64,000 nucleotides of DNA from Zoroaster sp. YZ-2022. Its lineage: Eukaryota > Echinodermata > Asteroidea > Forcipulatida > Zoroasteridae. The DNA lies in assembly GCA_029582265.1 (NCBI GenBank), contig CM055816.1, positions 7,006,047-7,070,046 on the forward strand, given 5' to 3'. The notes under the pieces were generated by a model. That model was not told where the DNA came from and made no database searches. It saw nothing but the letters and a program-made list of their open reading frames with translations. Shown here one piece after another: positions 1-11,163 of the stretch (position 1 is the stretch's first letter; each line of letters opens with the position of its first letter). The position numbers and the translations under genes are program-made.

Positions 1-420
1 CGTGTCGAAGCGCACTCCCTAAATTAAAAAAATTATATTTTTATGGTATAAACGTGAGGGGAAAAATTAGAAATGACAAATATATGTTCCAGTAGGCATA
101 CTTTATTGTATACAATGAACAAAAAACCTATTTCACAGGACCTTTAATATCAAACGTTACGGTTTAACATAAACAATAACGATAATAGGTCGATATATTT
201 TTATCTTACGATTTTATTTTAGTAATATTTATTATGGGATTGCTTCTGAAATTGTTGTCATCGGTGTATAAATTACAGGGAATACATTTTAAAATTACTT
301 TGGAGGAGTTGCGATCATTATTTTAAATTGAATCTCCCGTTAAGTGTAAAGTCTATGTGTACATTAGATGAATGAAATCAGACGAAACCACAAATTATAT
401 AGCATTTAGTTAAGGTCTAC
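1..420. other. AT-rich DNA, no gene seen
   Basis: No convincing exon, RNA or repeat was recognised here. The sequence is AT-rich and reading frames are short. Confidence 0.5.
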
Positions 421-505
421 GCAGCAACACAGGAAAAAAGACCACACACAAGTATGGACGCCACTCGCGATCGCGTGCGTGGTCTTTTTTCGGTCGTTGT
501 TGTGT
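421..505. repeat. Imperfect palindrome
   Basis: The left arm GAAAAAAGACCACACAC (433-449) pairs with GTGCGTGGTCTTTTTTC (475-491) with one mismatch. Weaker pairing extends outward on both sides. The loop is rich in CG dinucleotides. It may be part of the neighbouring foldback element. Confidence 0.6.
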
Positions 506-520
506 TCAGGGTTGTCGCTA

Positions 521-663
521 CTCCGAATGCCTCTTCCCTTCACAGTCTACTATTTCTTAGAATAATGACAATATAAAAATTACGTCATTATTCTTATGAC
601 GGAAGAGCGACAATTGCGCCATTATTTTAAAAATAGGAATGTGAAGGGAAGAGGCATTCGGAC
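521..663. repeat. Foldback / MITE-like element
   Basis: The ends are a perfect inverted repeat of about 24 bp: CTCCGAATGCCTCTTCCC at 521 onward pairs with its complement ending at 663. An inner hairpin AGAATAATGAC (559-569) pairs with GTCATTATTCT (584-594). There is no coding capacity. This looks like a small foldback element, and no superfamily could be assigned. Confidence 0.65.
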
Positions 664-771
664 TAGGTTGCCGCGTGCGCTTTGACTAAAGGCTAACGAG
701 AGGACAGCGCAAAGCCATAACGGTATGTGATGCACTCTGAGGTTTAATGTTGTCTTTATTATTGTGCAAGG

Positions 772-1249
772 TTGAGAATTGACGCACCAAATGACAAAAT
801 TTGTATAACATGCCTGCTTAGAAATATTAGGTGGTTTATTGTATTAGTCACCTACTCTAAAATAATTGTGGATATACATGTATGCGTGCCACCGGGATTC
901 TCTCAGGGGTGTTCGTTTTTGAAAAATGATCTGGAGTTTAGCGAGCACGTATTCGGTATGTGGAGTCGAAGCCCCAGGTGGGCGTGGGGTTAGTGAGGGC
1001 GCACACACAAAAACGAAATCGAAGTTTGGGTGAATTACATCTGCAAATTCAACAACGAATTTCTCATTTTTAAATATCTAATTTCTTCTTTTGAATGCAT
1101 GACAAATTTATGTGTGCAGATAATAACTGAGTACGTCCATGTGAGATATGTGATGTATTTTTTGAAAACGCACTTAAGCACTGTAGCTCAGAAGCCTGAG
1201 GAAACCTATGAACAAGGGCGCTTGTCATGTGAACCAGAAACACCGGAAT
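772..1249. other. Unassigned sequence, no supported gene
   Basis: Two open frames of 73 codons exist on the plus strand, but neither shows a recognisable domain, splice structure or composition typical of coding DNA. Treated as non-coding. Confidence 0.5.
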
Positions 1250-1476
1250 AAACCCCTACTCTTGCACGATAAGTGTTCTGGGTTCTGTTACGTGCATTAC
1301 TTAATCTAGTACACGGGACCTACAGCTGAGAGGCCCATCCGACGGACGAAGCAATAATGGTTAAGTGTTCTTGCTCAAGGACACAAGCGCCGTGACCAGA
1401 CATGCCGGGATTCGAACCCACATTCTGACAACACCAGAACTTGAGTCCGACGCAGACTGCTCGACCACGACACTCC
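1250..1476 (-). mobile_element. tRNA-derived SINE (copy 1)
   Basis: Read on the minus strand it begins with a tRNA-like head (GGTCGAGCAGTCTGCGTCGG), then GGGTTCGAATCCC as Pol III box B. The body says CTTGTGTCCTTGAGCAAGAACACTT and continues through GTCCCGTGTACTAG to a GTAGGGG end. The head and first body segment match the second SINE at 21.3 kb. The 3' portions differ, so the two copies may belong to different subfamilies sharing a head. Confidence 0.8.
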
Positions 1477-1722
1477 AAAAAATGTAGAGTATTTGGTAAA
1501 GGTTATCTTTTTATCGTTGCGGTATTTTTATATACAGACTCTACTAGTATAGTACTAGCGAGAGTTTGTGCATGTCGTGTCGAGTCGAGTCAGAGCTAAA
1601 ACGTCACTCTTGCATGACAGCGATCTAAAGAACTAGACTCCATGGAGTATGGAGTAAGGTATGGTTCCCGTTTTTCGGCAACTTTGCTAATTTCCAGTCG
1701 CCAACAAAATAACATTGTTTGT

Positions 1723-2190
1723 TTACTTCTCTCCATGCTTTATATAAAGTCCAGTAGTCTCGTTTGAGCAGTTTGATTTTTCTTCTTTGTTTTTGTACAA
1801 GGACACTAATACTGCGTCACGAAGATCTTGGGGGAGTTTCCCCTGCTCCCAGCAGTACACAAACAATTCATGGAGTTTGGTATGTAGTGCTCGGCCACCA
1901 TGTTTCCATACTTCAGGTGGGATACCATCAACCCCTGCAGCTTTACCACTCTTCATCTGCTCGATGGCCTTCACAGTCTCTTGAAGAGTCGGTGGCTCGT
2001 CAAGTTTGGTTTTCTCTGGCTGCTGCTGGATGTGGTTGAGCGCTGGTTCCTAAACTGTGCGGGTTGTGCTGAAGAGCGTATGGAAGTGCTCAGACCAGCG
2101 CGCGGTCCAAAATAGCTTCTTTGCCTGTAAGGAGCTCCTTTCCGTCTGCACTCCGTAATGGACTTTGGGTCTGGTGAGATGGGCCAAAAA
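1723..2190 (-). pseudogene. LINE reverse transcriptase fragment
   Basis: The minus strand encodes the start of a non-LTR retrotransposon RT domain. Visible are the linker W-S-E-H-F-H-T-L, then MKSGKAAGVDGIPPEVWKHGG and LPQDLRDAVLVSLYKNK, the usual region ahead of RT motif 1. An in-frame stop lies near 2058 and a frameshift near 2105 separates an upstream piece reading SADGKELLTGKEAILDRA. Everything after CSN is lost. The right end abuts the 40-bp satellite. It is a dead, doubly truncated copy, related in sequence to but not identical with the LINE at 62-64 kb. Confidence 0.85.
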
Positions 2191-2203
2191 AAGCTTTCAG
2201 TGC

Positions 2204-2366
2204 TAACATGTATGAAGTCTTATTGATGGACGGATAACCTGTATAACATGTATGAAGTCTTATTGATGGACAGATAACCTGTATAACATGTATGAAGTCT
2301 TATTGATGGACAGATAACCTGTATAACATATATGAAGTCTTATTGATGGACAGATAACCTATATAA
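2204..2366. repeat. 40-bp satellite, left segment
   Basis: Four copies of the same 40-bp unit as the large array to the right (core TATGAAGTCTTATTGATGGA). This segment was separated from the main array by insertion of the piggyBac-like element. Confidence 0.95.
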
Positions 2367-4804
2367 CCCTTTCAGTACCAAGACCAATTTTTCAATTATG
2401 CCTTGGGTACCACACTCATTTCTTTTTCATGTCTACTTGGTTACCACAGGACTTTTGGCAAGTTTCATTGTATAGCGCCCTCACATGTTGATGCATTGCA
2501 AGGCAATTTTTCTATTGTTAACATACAGGTGTCATAATGATTTACTCTCTGAACCATGAAATCAACTTTATAATAAAATACCAATTATGTTGACCTACAT
2601 TAAAATGGCAAAACACTGTTATTGGGGTTTATTAAGTATTGTGACTTATACAGTAAGGAAACTGACTACAATTTTTTAATCTATTTTGTTTGAGCAAAAA
2701 ATACTGAATGGGGACTTGAATCTAGGCTTGAACCCTTCAAGTTTTCGTTTTCCCCGTTCAATGTTGGAAAATCTGGGCTTGCGGTGTGCGTGCATCACAT
2801 CAACATTGAAACGGAGGGGAGGGGAGGGAGGGAGAAGGGTGGAATTAAATGAAATCACATGTACATGTATACAACCAAAAGTAGTTGGGCACAGACAGAT
2901 CATTGGGTATGAAAATTCTCAAAACAGGGAACAACACACATTGGCTTATTACACTGTTTACAGATCATACGCGTTTGTGTTCTCTTTGCCCTAGTACTGC
3001 AAACAACACAGTCACGTTTTTGCTGGAGATATTTTTTCCAGGATAGTGTTGACATGAAAAGGGCCTGGAACCACATGGAAGTTGGCTTGCATGATGTACG
3101 GGTCGTGCTTCCAGGTGGATAAAAGTTCTTCGATTACCTTTACCCTAAAATCCAAATGGGAAAGGTGATGGTTTGTAGATATGGTGTTGTATACCACAGT
3201 AGCATTCAGAAAACAGATGTCAAGAATGTTTACGAATACTCTTTTCCACCATTTCATTGTTCTGTGTGGATGAGAGTAATACTGCACAATTTGTGCTGCC
3301 AGATCAGTTCCTCCCATGTATTTATTGTAATCGCAAACTACAGAAGGTTTTTAATGTCGCGATGTCCGCTTAAACTGTTTTACAACGAATCTGCTTAGTG
3401 GTGACACTGCAATTCCCGTAATTTGTCAAGAGAGTTACACGCTTTGTGTCTTGCCAGGCGACGCAAAGTTGGCCCGCCTTTGTATAAAACCGGGGTCTTC
3501 TGTTTTTTCATTGGAAACTTTTGGGATGAGCAAAATCAGGAATTCCTTGTGTGGTGTAGCGCACAGTTCCACAAACTCAAATCCTAGCTGTGATAACTTT
3601 GAGACCAGAGCTGGGCTGTTGTACCAATTATCCATGAAAATGACATGACCCTTGTGTTCCAGTCCTTTCACTAGATCCAAGACAACCTGGCCTGCTGCAT
3701 GAATAACAGATGGATGGTGTGTTGCCATGGTTGCAGCATGCACAGTGGAGGGTTGAATTGTTGCTGTGCTTGGCCGAGACCCTCTGAACATCTTCCAAGC
3801 ACACGTATACCCGGATTCGGACTCATTTAAAGAGAAGCATTTCATTCCCCACTTGTTGGCCTTTCGCGGTAAGTACTGCTTAAAGCTCAGTCGTCCTTTA
3901 AACTTGACCATACTCTCGTCTGGTGAGAGGTTTCGTCCAGGGCTGTATATTTTGAGAAAGGTTGGCAGTACAATGTCGAGTAAAGGGCGAAGTTTTGCTA
4001 GTTTGTCGGTAGGGCTGTCGACTTGAGCTCTGTTGTTGGCTAGGTGAACAAATCTAAGGATTGCAGTGAATCTGTTGCGGGACATAGATGACGGATATAC
4101 CGGACTTCGAAGAACATCTGACATGGACCAGTGCATGCTGTATCGAGGCCTTTTGTTGATGCCCATGCAAAGTAATAATGCCACGAATGCCATCATTTCG
4201 GGAATATTTGTTGGAGTCCAAGCAGACTGACGATTGGTTGGGTTTGCAGGCAAAGTTTGCTCAGCATATCGATTTGTCTCCGTCACCATCAGCTCCCAGG
4301 TCGCTTTACAGAAGTACAGTTGAAAATGTGGAAAGGTGTATAGTTACTCAAATCTTCAGTCGTTCCCCTGTTTCCACTGAATTGCATGGGTTTCTTCGTA
4401 TGTGTTAGTTTCACACCAACCAGACCGGTAGTTTGGCTTTTCCGATGATGATGATGATGTCGGGACGCATTCCTCTTCACTATCATCCGACTCCGGTGTA
4501 GAATCCTCGTCAGAAGACATATCTGACCCACTATCTGCGAAGAGTTCTTCCAAAATGTGTGCACTTCCATCGGCGTCCATAGCTATCAATGGCACGCAAA
4601 ATTTCGCGGGCGTCCTTTTTCAGCCAATCAGAAAACACTTGTCAATTGAGGGCGCTATTGACATTTTCCGAAATCAGGTGTTCCCGACGTGCCACAGGGG
4701 CTCGCCGGGAACAAATGAGTATTGTTTTCGTGTGCCAAAAGAACACCACGGTACCCAAGAAATATACAATATTGAGCCAATATGGCACAATGGGGTTGAA
4801 AGGG
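2367..4804 (-). mobile_element. piggyBac-like DNA transposon inserted in satellite
   Basis: The ends are CCCTTTCAGTACC on the left and GGTTGAAAGGG on the right, an inverted pair. Subterminal inverted motifs TTGGGTACC and ATAGCGCCCTCA occur on both sides. The flanking four bases are ATAA (2363-2366) and TTAT (4805-4808), each one change from TTAA, the piggyBac target. Satellite resumes immediately on both sides. The element is 2438 bp, close to the usual size of autonomous piggyBac elements, and its transposase lies on the minus strand but is broken. Confidence 0.9.
2900..4595 (-). pseudogene. piggyBac-type transposase, decayed
   Basis: Cut-and-paste transposase of the DDE_Tnp_1_7 fold. Pieces in order: an acidic N-terminus rich in S, D and E (4356-4595); the main catalytic block (3435-4289) with LSPDESMVKFKGR holding the first catalytic Asp and IFMDNWYNSPAL holding the second; the third Asp context W-Q-D-T-K-R-V appears near 3440 only in a shifted frame; then DYNKYMGGTDLA and SHPHRTMKWWKRVF (3012-3330); finally a Cys-rich C-terminal finger (CVVC ... 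CKQCNKPMCVVPC ... H, about 2900-3010). At least three frame changes and a stop near 3345 separate the pieces, so the gene is dead. Subfamily not assigned. Confidence 0.9.
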
Positions 4805-4808
4805 TTAT

Positions 4809-7800
4809 CATGTATGAAGTCTTATTAATGGACGGATAACCTATATAACATGTATGAAGTCTTATTGATGGACAGATAACCTGTGTAACATGTATGAAGT
4901 CTTATTGATGGACGGATAACCTATATAACATGTATGAAGTCTTATTAATGGACAGATAACCTGTGTAACATGTATGAAGTCTTATTGATGGACGGATAAC
5001 CTATATAACATGTATGAAGTCTTATTGACGGACAGATAACCTGTGTAACATGTATGAAGTCTTATTGATGGACGGATAACCTATATAACATGTATGAAGT
5101 CTTATTGACGGACAGATAACCTGTGTAACATGTATGAAGTCTTATTGATAGACAGATAACCTGTATAACATGTATGAAGTCTTATTGATGGACGGATAAC
5201 CTGTATAACATGTATGAAGTCTTATTGATGGACGGATAACCTGTATAACATGTATGAAGTCTTATTGATAGACAGATAACCTGTATAACATGTATGAAGT
5301 CTTATTGATGGACGGATAACCTGTATAACATGTATGAAGTCTTATTGATGGACAGATAACCTGTATAACATGTATGAAGTCTTATTGATGGACAGATAAC
5401 CTGTATAACATGTATGAAGTCTTATTGATGGACGGATAACCTGTATAACATGTATGAAGTCTTATTGATGGACAGATAACCTGTATAACATGTATGAAGT
5501 CTTATTGATGGACGGATAACCTGTATAACATGTATGAAGTCTTATTGATGGACAGATAACCTGTATAACATGTATGAAGTCTTATTGATGGACGGATAAC
5601 ATGTATAACATGTACCGGTATGAAGTCTTATTGATGGACAGATAACCTGTATAACATGTATGAAGTCTTATTGATGAACAGATAACCTCTATAACATGTA
5701 TGAAGTCTTATTGATGGACAGATAACCTGTATAACATGTATGAAGTCTTATTGATGGACAGATAACCTATATAACATGTATGAAGTCTTATTGATGGACA
5801 GATAACCTGCATAACATGTATGAAGTCTTATTGATGGACAGATAACCTGTATAACATGTATGAAGTCTTATTGATGGACGGATAACATGTATAACATGTA
5901 CCGGTATGAAGTCTTATTGATGGACAGATAACCTGTATAACATGTATGAAGTCTTATTGATGGACAGATAACCTGTATAACATGTATGAAGTCTTATTGA
6001 TGGACAGATAACCTGTATAACATGTATGAAGTCTTATTGATGGACAGATAACCTGTATAACATGTATGAAGTCTTATTGATGGATATATAACCTGTATAA
6101 CATGTATGAAGTCTTATTGATGGACGGATAACCTATATAACATGTAGGCCTATGAAGTCTTATTGATGGACAGATAACATGTATAACATGTATGAAGTCT
6201 TATTGATGGACAGATAACCTGTATAACATGTATATATGAAGTCTTATTGATGGACAGATAACCTGTATAACATGTATGAAGTCTTATTGATGGACAGATA
6301 ACCTGTATAACATGTATGAAGTCTTATTGATGGACAGATAACCTGTATAACATGTATGAAGTCTTATTGATGGACAGATAACCTGTATAACATGTATGAA
6401 GTCTTATTGATGGACAGATAACCTGTATAACATGTATGAAGTCTTATTGATGGACAGATAACATGTATAACATGTATGAAGTCTTATTGATGGACAGATA
6501 ACCTGTATAACATGTATATATGAAGTCTTATTGATGGACAGATAACCTGTATAACATGTATGAAGTCTTATTGATGGACAGATAACCTGTATAACATGTA
6601 TGAAGTCTTATTGATGGACAGATAACCTGTATAACATGTATGAAGTCTTATTGATGGACAGATAACCTGTATAACATGTATGAAGTCTTATTGATGGATA
6701 TATAACCTGTATAACATGTATGAAGTCTTATTGATGGACGGATAACCTATATAACATGTAGGCCTATGAAGTCTTATTGATGGACAGATAACCTGTATAA
6801 CATGTATGAAGTCTTATTGATGGACAGATAACCTGTATAACATGTATGAAGTCTTATTGATGGACAGATAACCTGTATAACATGTATGAAGTCTTATTGA
6901 TGGACAGATAACCTGTATAACATGTATGAAGTCTTATTGATGGACAGATAACCTATATAACATGTATGAAGTCTTATTGATGGACAGATAACCTGTATAA
7001 CATGTATGAAGTCTTATTGATGGACAGATAACCTGTATAACATGTATGAAGTCTTATTGATGGACAGATAACCTGTATAACATGTATGAAGTCTTATTGA
7101 TGGACAGATAACCTGTATAACATGTATGAAGTCTTATTGATGGACAGATAACCTGTATAACATGTATGAAGTCTTATTGATGGACAGATAACCTGTATAA
7201 CATGTATGAAGTCTTATTGATGGACAGATAACCTGTATAACATGTATGAAGTCTTATTGATGGACAGATAACCTGTATAACATGTATGAAGTCTTATTGA
7301 TGGACAGATAACCTGTATAACATGTATGAAGTCTTATTGATGGACAGATAACCTGTATAACATGTATGAAGTCTTATTGATGGACAGATAACCTGTATAA
7401 CATGTATGAAGTCTTATTGATGGACAGATAACCTGTATAACATGTATGAAGTCTTATTGATGGACAGATAACCTGTATAACATGTATGAAGTCTTATTGA
7501 TGGACAGATAACCTGTATAACATGTATGAAGTCTTATTGATGGACAGATAACCTGTATAACATGTATGAAGTCTTATTGATGGACAGATAACCTGTATAA
7601 CATGTATGAAGTCTTATTGATGGACAGATAACCTGTATAACATGTATGAAGTCTTATTGATGGACAGATAACCTGTATAACATGTATGAAGTCTTATTGA
7701 TGGACAGATAACCTGTATAACATGTATGAAGTCTTATTGATGGACAGATAACCTGTATAACATGTATGAAGTCTTATTGATGGACAGATAACCTGTATAA

Positions 7801-9160
7801 CATGTATGAAGTCTTATTGATGGACAGATAACCTGTATAACATGTATGAAGTCTTATTGATGGACAGATAACCTGTATAACATGTATGAAGTCTTATTGA
7901 TGGACAGATAACCTGTATAACATGTATGAAGTCTTATTGATGGACAGATAACCTGTATAACATGTATGAAGTCTTATTGATGGACAGATAACCTGTATAA
8001 CATGTATGAAGTCTTATTGATGGACAGATAACCTGTATAACATGTATGAAGTCTTATTGATGGACAGATAACCTGTATAACATGTATGAAGTCTTATTGA
8101 TGGACAGATAACCTGTATAACATGTATGAAGTCTTATTGATGGACAGATAACCTGTATAACATGTATGAAGTCTTATTGATGGACAGATAACCTGTATAA
8201 CATATGAGTCTTATTGATGGACAGATAACCTGTATAACATGTATGAAGTCTTATTGATGGACAGATAACCTGTATAACATGTATGAAGTCTTATTGATGG
8301 ACAGATAACCTGTATAACATGTATGAAGTCTTATTGATGGACAGATAACCTGTATAACATGTATGAAGTCTTATTGATGGACAGATAACCTGTATAACAT
8401 GTATGAAGTCTTATTGATGGACAGATAACCTGTATAACATGTATGAAGTCTTATTGATGGACAGATAACCTGCATAACATGTATGAAGTCTTATTGATGG
8501 ACAGATAACCTGTATAACATGTATGAAGTCTTATTGATGGACAGATAACCTGTATAACATGTATGAAGTCTTATTGATGGACAGATAACCTGTATAACAT
8601 GTATGAAGTCTTATTGATGGACAGATAACCTGTATAACATGTATGAAGTCTTATTGATGGACAGATAACCTGTATAACATGTATGAAGTCTTATTGATGG
8701 ACAGATAACCTGTATAACATGTATGAAGTCTTATTGATGGACAGATAACCTGTATAACATGTATGAAGTCTTATTGATGGACAGATAACCTGTAACATGT
8801 ATGAAGTCTTATTGATGGACAGATAACATGTATGAAGTCTTATTGATGGACAGATAACCTGCATAACATGTATGAAGTCTTATTGATGGACAGATAACCT
8901 GTATAACATGTATGAAGTCTTATTGATGGACAGATAACCTGTATAACATGTATGAAGTCTTATTGATGGACAGATAACCTATATAACATGTATGAAGTCT
9001 TATTGATGGACAGATAACCTGTATAACATGTATGAAGTCTTATTGATGGACAGATAACCTGCATAACATGTATGAAGCCTTACTGATGGACAGATAACCT
9101 ATATAACATGTATGAAGTCTTATTGATGGACAGATAACCTGTATAACATGTATGAAGTAG
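4809..9160. repeat. 40-bp satellite, main array (~109 copies)
   Basis: Head-to-tail repeats whose unit contains TATGAAGTCTTATTGATGGA followed by CAGATAACCTGTATAACATG. Forty is not a multiple of three and every frame meets stops, so it is non-coding. The left part (4809-5150) alternates two unit types, CGGATAACCTATATAACA and CAGATAACCTGTGTAACA, giving an 80-bp higher-order unit. Inserted variants (ACCGGT, GGCCTA, ATAT) mark larger duplications. From about 6780 to 8760 units are almost identical. Short or hybrid units occur near 8202 and 8790-8830. Confidence 0.97.
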
Positions 9161-9805
9161 CCTGTCGTTATTCTTAAGGATAAAGACAAGGGACCAGTCT
9201 ACAACCGTGCGATCTCACGTACATGGTGTTGTATTTTAAACTGGTAAGCTGGTGTAACGTTAGTTTGCGCGTCAACATTTTATTCTCTCATGTACCCACC
9301 TGCAGCTTAGACTGCACTGATTTATTGCATGCACTGCGGTCCAGCATCATGATCATGGCTGCTGAGTTGAGAAAACTTCCAAATCCAACGTCAGTCAGTC
9401 TCAACTTTCCTGCAGGTATAACGTCAGTCTACATTTTAATTCACTCATCATAGGCCCCAAAAGTTGACTTTTTTTTTTATAGCATAATACGTTATAGCCT
9501 CATTCTGAACTGAACTCGGCCACGTGTCGTACGTATACGTAATTCGCCGCACCTTTGGTATAGCATTTCTCGGAAAACTTTAAAAAGTACTATGGTGTAT
9601 TATTGCATGGTTACATAAACTAACCTAGGTTATGCTTTTTACAAAAATATCTTTTTTGTCTGTGGAAACAAAAATGTTTTGCATTTGCATTGATTTTGGG
9701 AAGAAATACGGATCCTCAAAATGGACATATTCCTACTTGGTCAGTAGTGGAAAATTATTGAGAAAATGTAAGATTAATATCATGGTTATGAAAAGCAATA
9801 TATTA
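9161..9805. other. Unique AT-rich DNA, no gene seen
   Basis: Short frames only. The last 13 bases (9793-9805, AAGCAATATATTA) are the left target duplication of the PLE to the right. Confidence 0.5.
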
Positions 9806-9922
9806 GGTAAAACTTGTAGCTTTGCATGGTGAGGATGATAAGTAAGACTAATTGCGGTGACACCATGTGGAATCTCAATTGAGTAGTAATTAGTTCTGAA
9901 AAGAACTGGAGGTACAACTCGA

Positions 9923-9955
9923 CGTTTCGATCAGTATGCTCTGATCGTCCTCAGG
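9923..9955 (-). ncRNA. Hammerhead-ribozyme-like core (5' inverted copy)
   Basis: On the minus strand: CTGAGGA, hairpin CGATCAG-AGCATA-CTGATCG, then AAACGTC. It is the inverted copy of the motif in the 3' terminal repeat at 11036-11070. Hammerhead motifs are reported in PLE termini. Assignment here is by eye. Confidence 0.45.
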
Positions 9956-10020
9956 AGAATGCCGGACTCTGGAAAATGCTGCTGCTTAAGTAGACTGCTG
10001 GAGGATCATCCCCTGAATGG

Positions 10021-10680
10021 ATGCTGGAGGAGATCGCGTTCCTTGATGTTGGCATTTCCAGAAACCCAGACGGCTCCCTACACCACAACGTCTACAGAAA
10101 GCCCACGCACACAGATCGGTACCTGAACCAGCGCTCCATCCATCACCCAAGCATCAAGTCATCGGTCAACCGTACCCTCGTACAACGCGCCTACAACATT
10201 TGTGATAAGGACAGCCTTCCCAAGGAACTACAGCACATCCGAACCACCCTCAAACGCAACGGTTACAACCCCAGCAAGATCAGCACAGCGAAGCCGGTTC
10301 CAAACCCCGAAAGCAAGGTAAGTAATCTAACCCTCTCTGCTTGTCTCCCCTATCTAGGTTCGACGTCTCACAAACTACAGCGCATCCTCCGACAAGCAGG
10401 CATCGATGTGTTCCACTCAGCCCCCAGCAAACTCCAAGGACTTCTACACACCCACAAGGACAAACCGGACCCAAACAACAGAGCGGGAGTCTACCGGATC
10501 CCCTGTGAGTGCGGTAAGGTGTACATCGGAAGGAACACCGAGCACACGGCCGCAGAGGAGATTTCGAGAAGTCCGCCATCGTCAAGCACTCACACATCAA
10601 GGACCACCAAATCGACTGGCAGGCAGCCCAACTCATCACACCCATCGACACATGGCACCCCAGACGCATCCTGTGCCACA
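10021..10680 (+). pseudogene. PLE-1 RT C-terminus plus damaged GIY-YIG endonuclease
   Basis: The frame opens inside the RT after the catalytic region: IAFLDVGISRNPDGSLHHN and VYRKPTHTDRYLN are the PLE RT end, followed by LPYLGSTSHKLQRIL. Then comes the nuclease start AGVYRIPCECGKVYIG, the GIY-YIG hallmark. Compared with copy B at 27.4 kb, about 32 bases are missing after KVYIG, shifting the frame. The downstream nuclease remnant (EKSAIVKHSHIKDHQIDW) is readable only in another frame. The RT catalytic YxDD region is absent through 5' truncation. Copy A cannot encode a working protein. Confidence 0.88.
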
Positions 10681-10735
10681 GGACATCGGCTTCTACATCA
10701 GCGACATTTGGCGACCACTACTACGGACTGAAGGA

Positions 10736-10845
10736 TCTTCTATATCCGAAGTCCATAACCCACCCCAGACTGAGGGATCTCCTATATCCTAAGTCCATAA
10801 CCCACCCCAGACTGAGGGATCTCCTATATCCTAAGTCAACCACCC
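10736..10845. repeat. ~45-bp tandem duplication in PLE-1 3' UTR
   Basis: The segment with CCCACCCCAGACTGAGGGAT and TCCTATATCCTAAGTC is present about two and a half times. Copy B holds only diverged single versions, so this expansion is private to copy A. Confidence 0.8.
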
Positions 10846-11035
10846 TCCATCCCCCTGTGCTTGTCAACAACTGATTCAGTTCAGTGAGCACACTCCTCTC
10901 CCGCAACCCCTAGGATCCTAGTCTCAACAGTTCCCGCCTGCGCGCCTCAACGAACTAATCCTCCAGCATCCATTCAGGGGATGATCCTCCAGCAGTCTAC
11001 TTAAGCAGCAGCATTTTCCAGAGTCCGGCATTCTC

Positions 11036-11070
11036 CTGAGGACGATCAGAGCATACTGATCGAAACGTCG
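11036..11070 (+). ncRNA. Hammerhead-ribozyme-like core (3' terminal repeat, sense)
   Basis: In the sense of the PLE ORF: box CTGAGGA (11036-11042) fits the conserved CUGANGA; a 6-7 bp stem GATCAG/CTGATC with loop AGCATA fits stem II; GAAA (11062-11065) fits the second core box; the following ACGTC could be a minimal stem III plus a GUC cleavage triplet. A C at the base of stem II is unpaired and stem I (CTC/GAG) is short. If real, it would probably act as a dimer. Type I hammerheads in Penelope-like elements are described in the literature. Confidence 0.5.
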
Positions 11071-11163
11071 AGTTGTACCTCCAGTTCTTTTCAGAACTAA
11101 TTACTACTCAATTGAGATTCCACATGGTGTCACCGCAATTAGTCTTACTTAAGCAATATATTA

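Larger units (their letters stand above)
9806..11150 (+). mobile_element. Penelope-like element PLE-1, copy A, with inverted termini
   Basis: A 5'-truncated PLE flanked by a perfect 13-bp target duplication AAGCAATATATTA (9793-9805 and 11151-11163). The last ~190 bp (about 10960-11150) form the 3' terminal repeat. An inverted copy of it (9806-10035) stands at the 5' side, so the element folds back on itself. Inverted or partial terminal repeats are known for Penelope-like elements. Between them lies the C-terminal part of the RT plus a GIY-YIG nuclease reading frame on the plus strand. Confidence 0.9.

Noticed and set aside
4809..9160. CRISPR array
   Set aside because: Units are contiguous 40-bp tandem repeats with no unique spacers, and the sequence is animal nuclear DNA.
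10316..10375. A 40-nt intron (GTAAGTAATC ... CTATCTAG) in the PLE-1 ORF
   Set aside because: Splicing it would throw the reading frame out of the GIY-YIG domain, and the unspliced sequence LPYLGSTSHKLQRIL is conserved PLE coding sequence.
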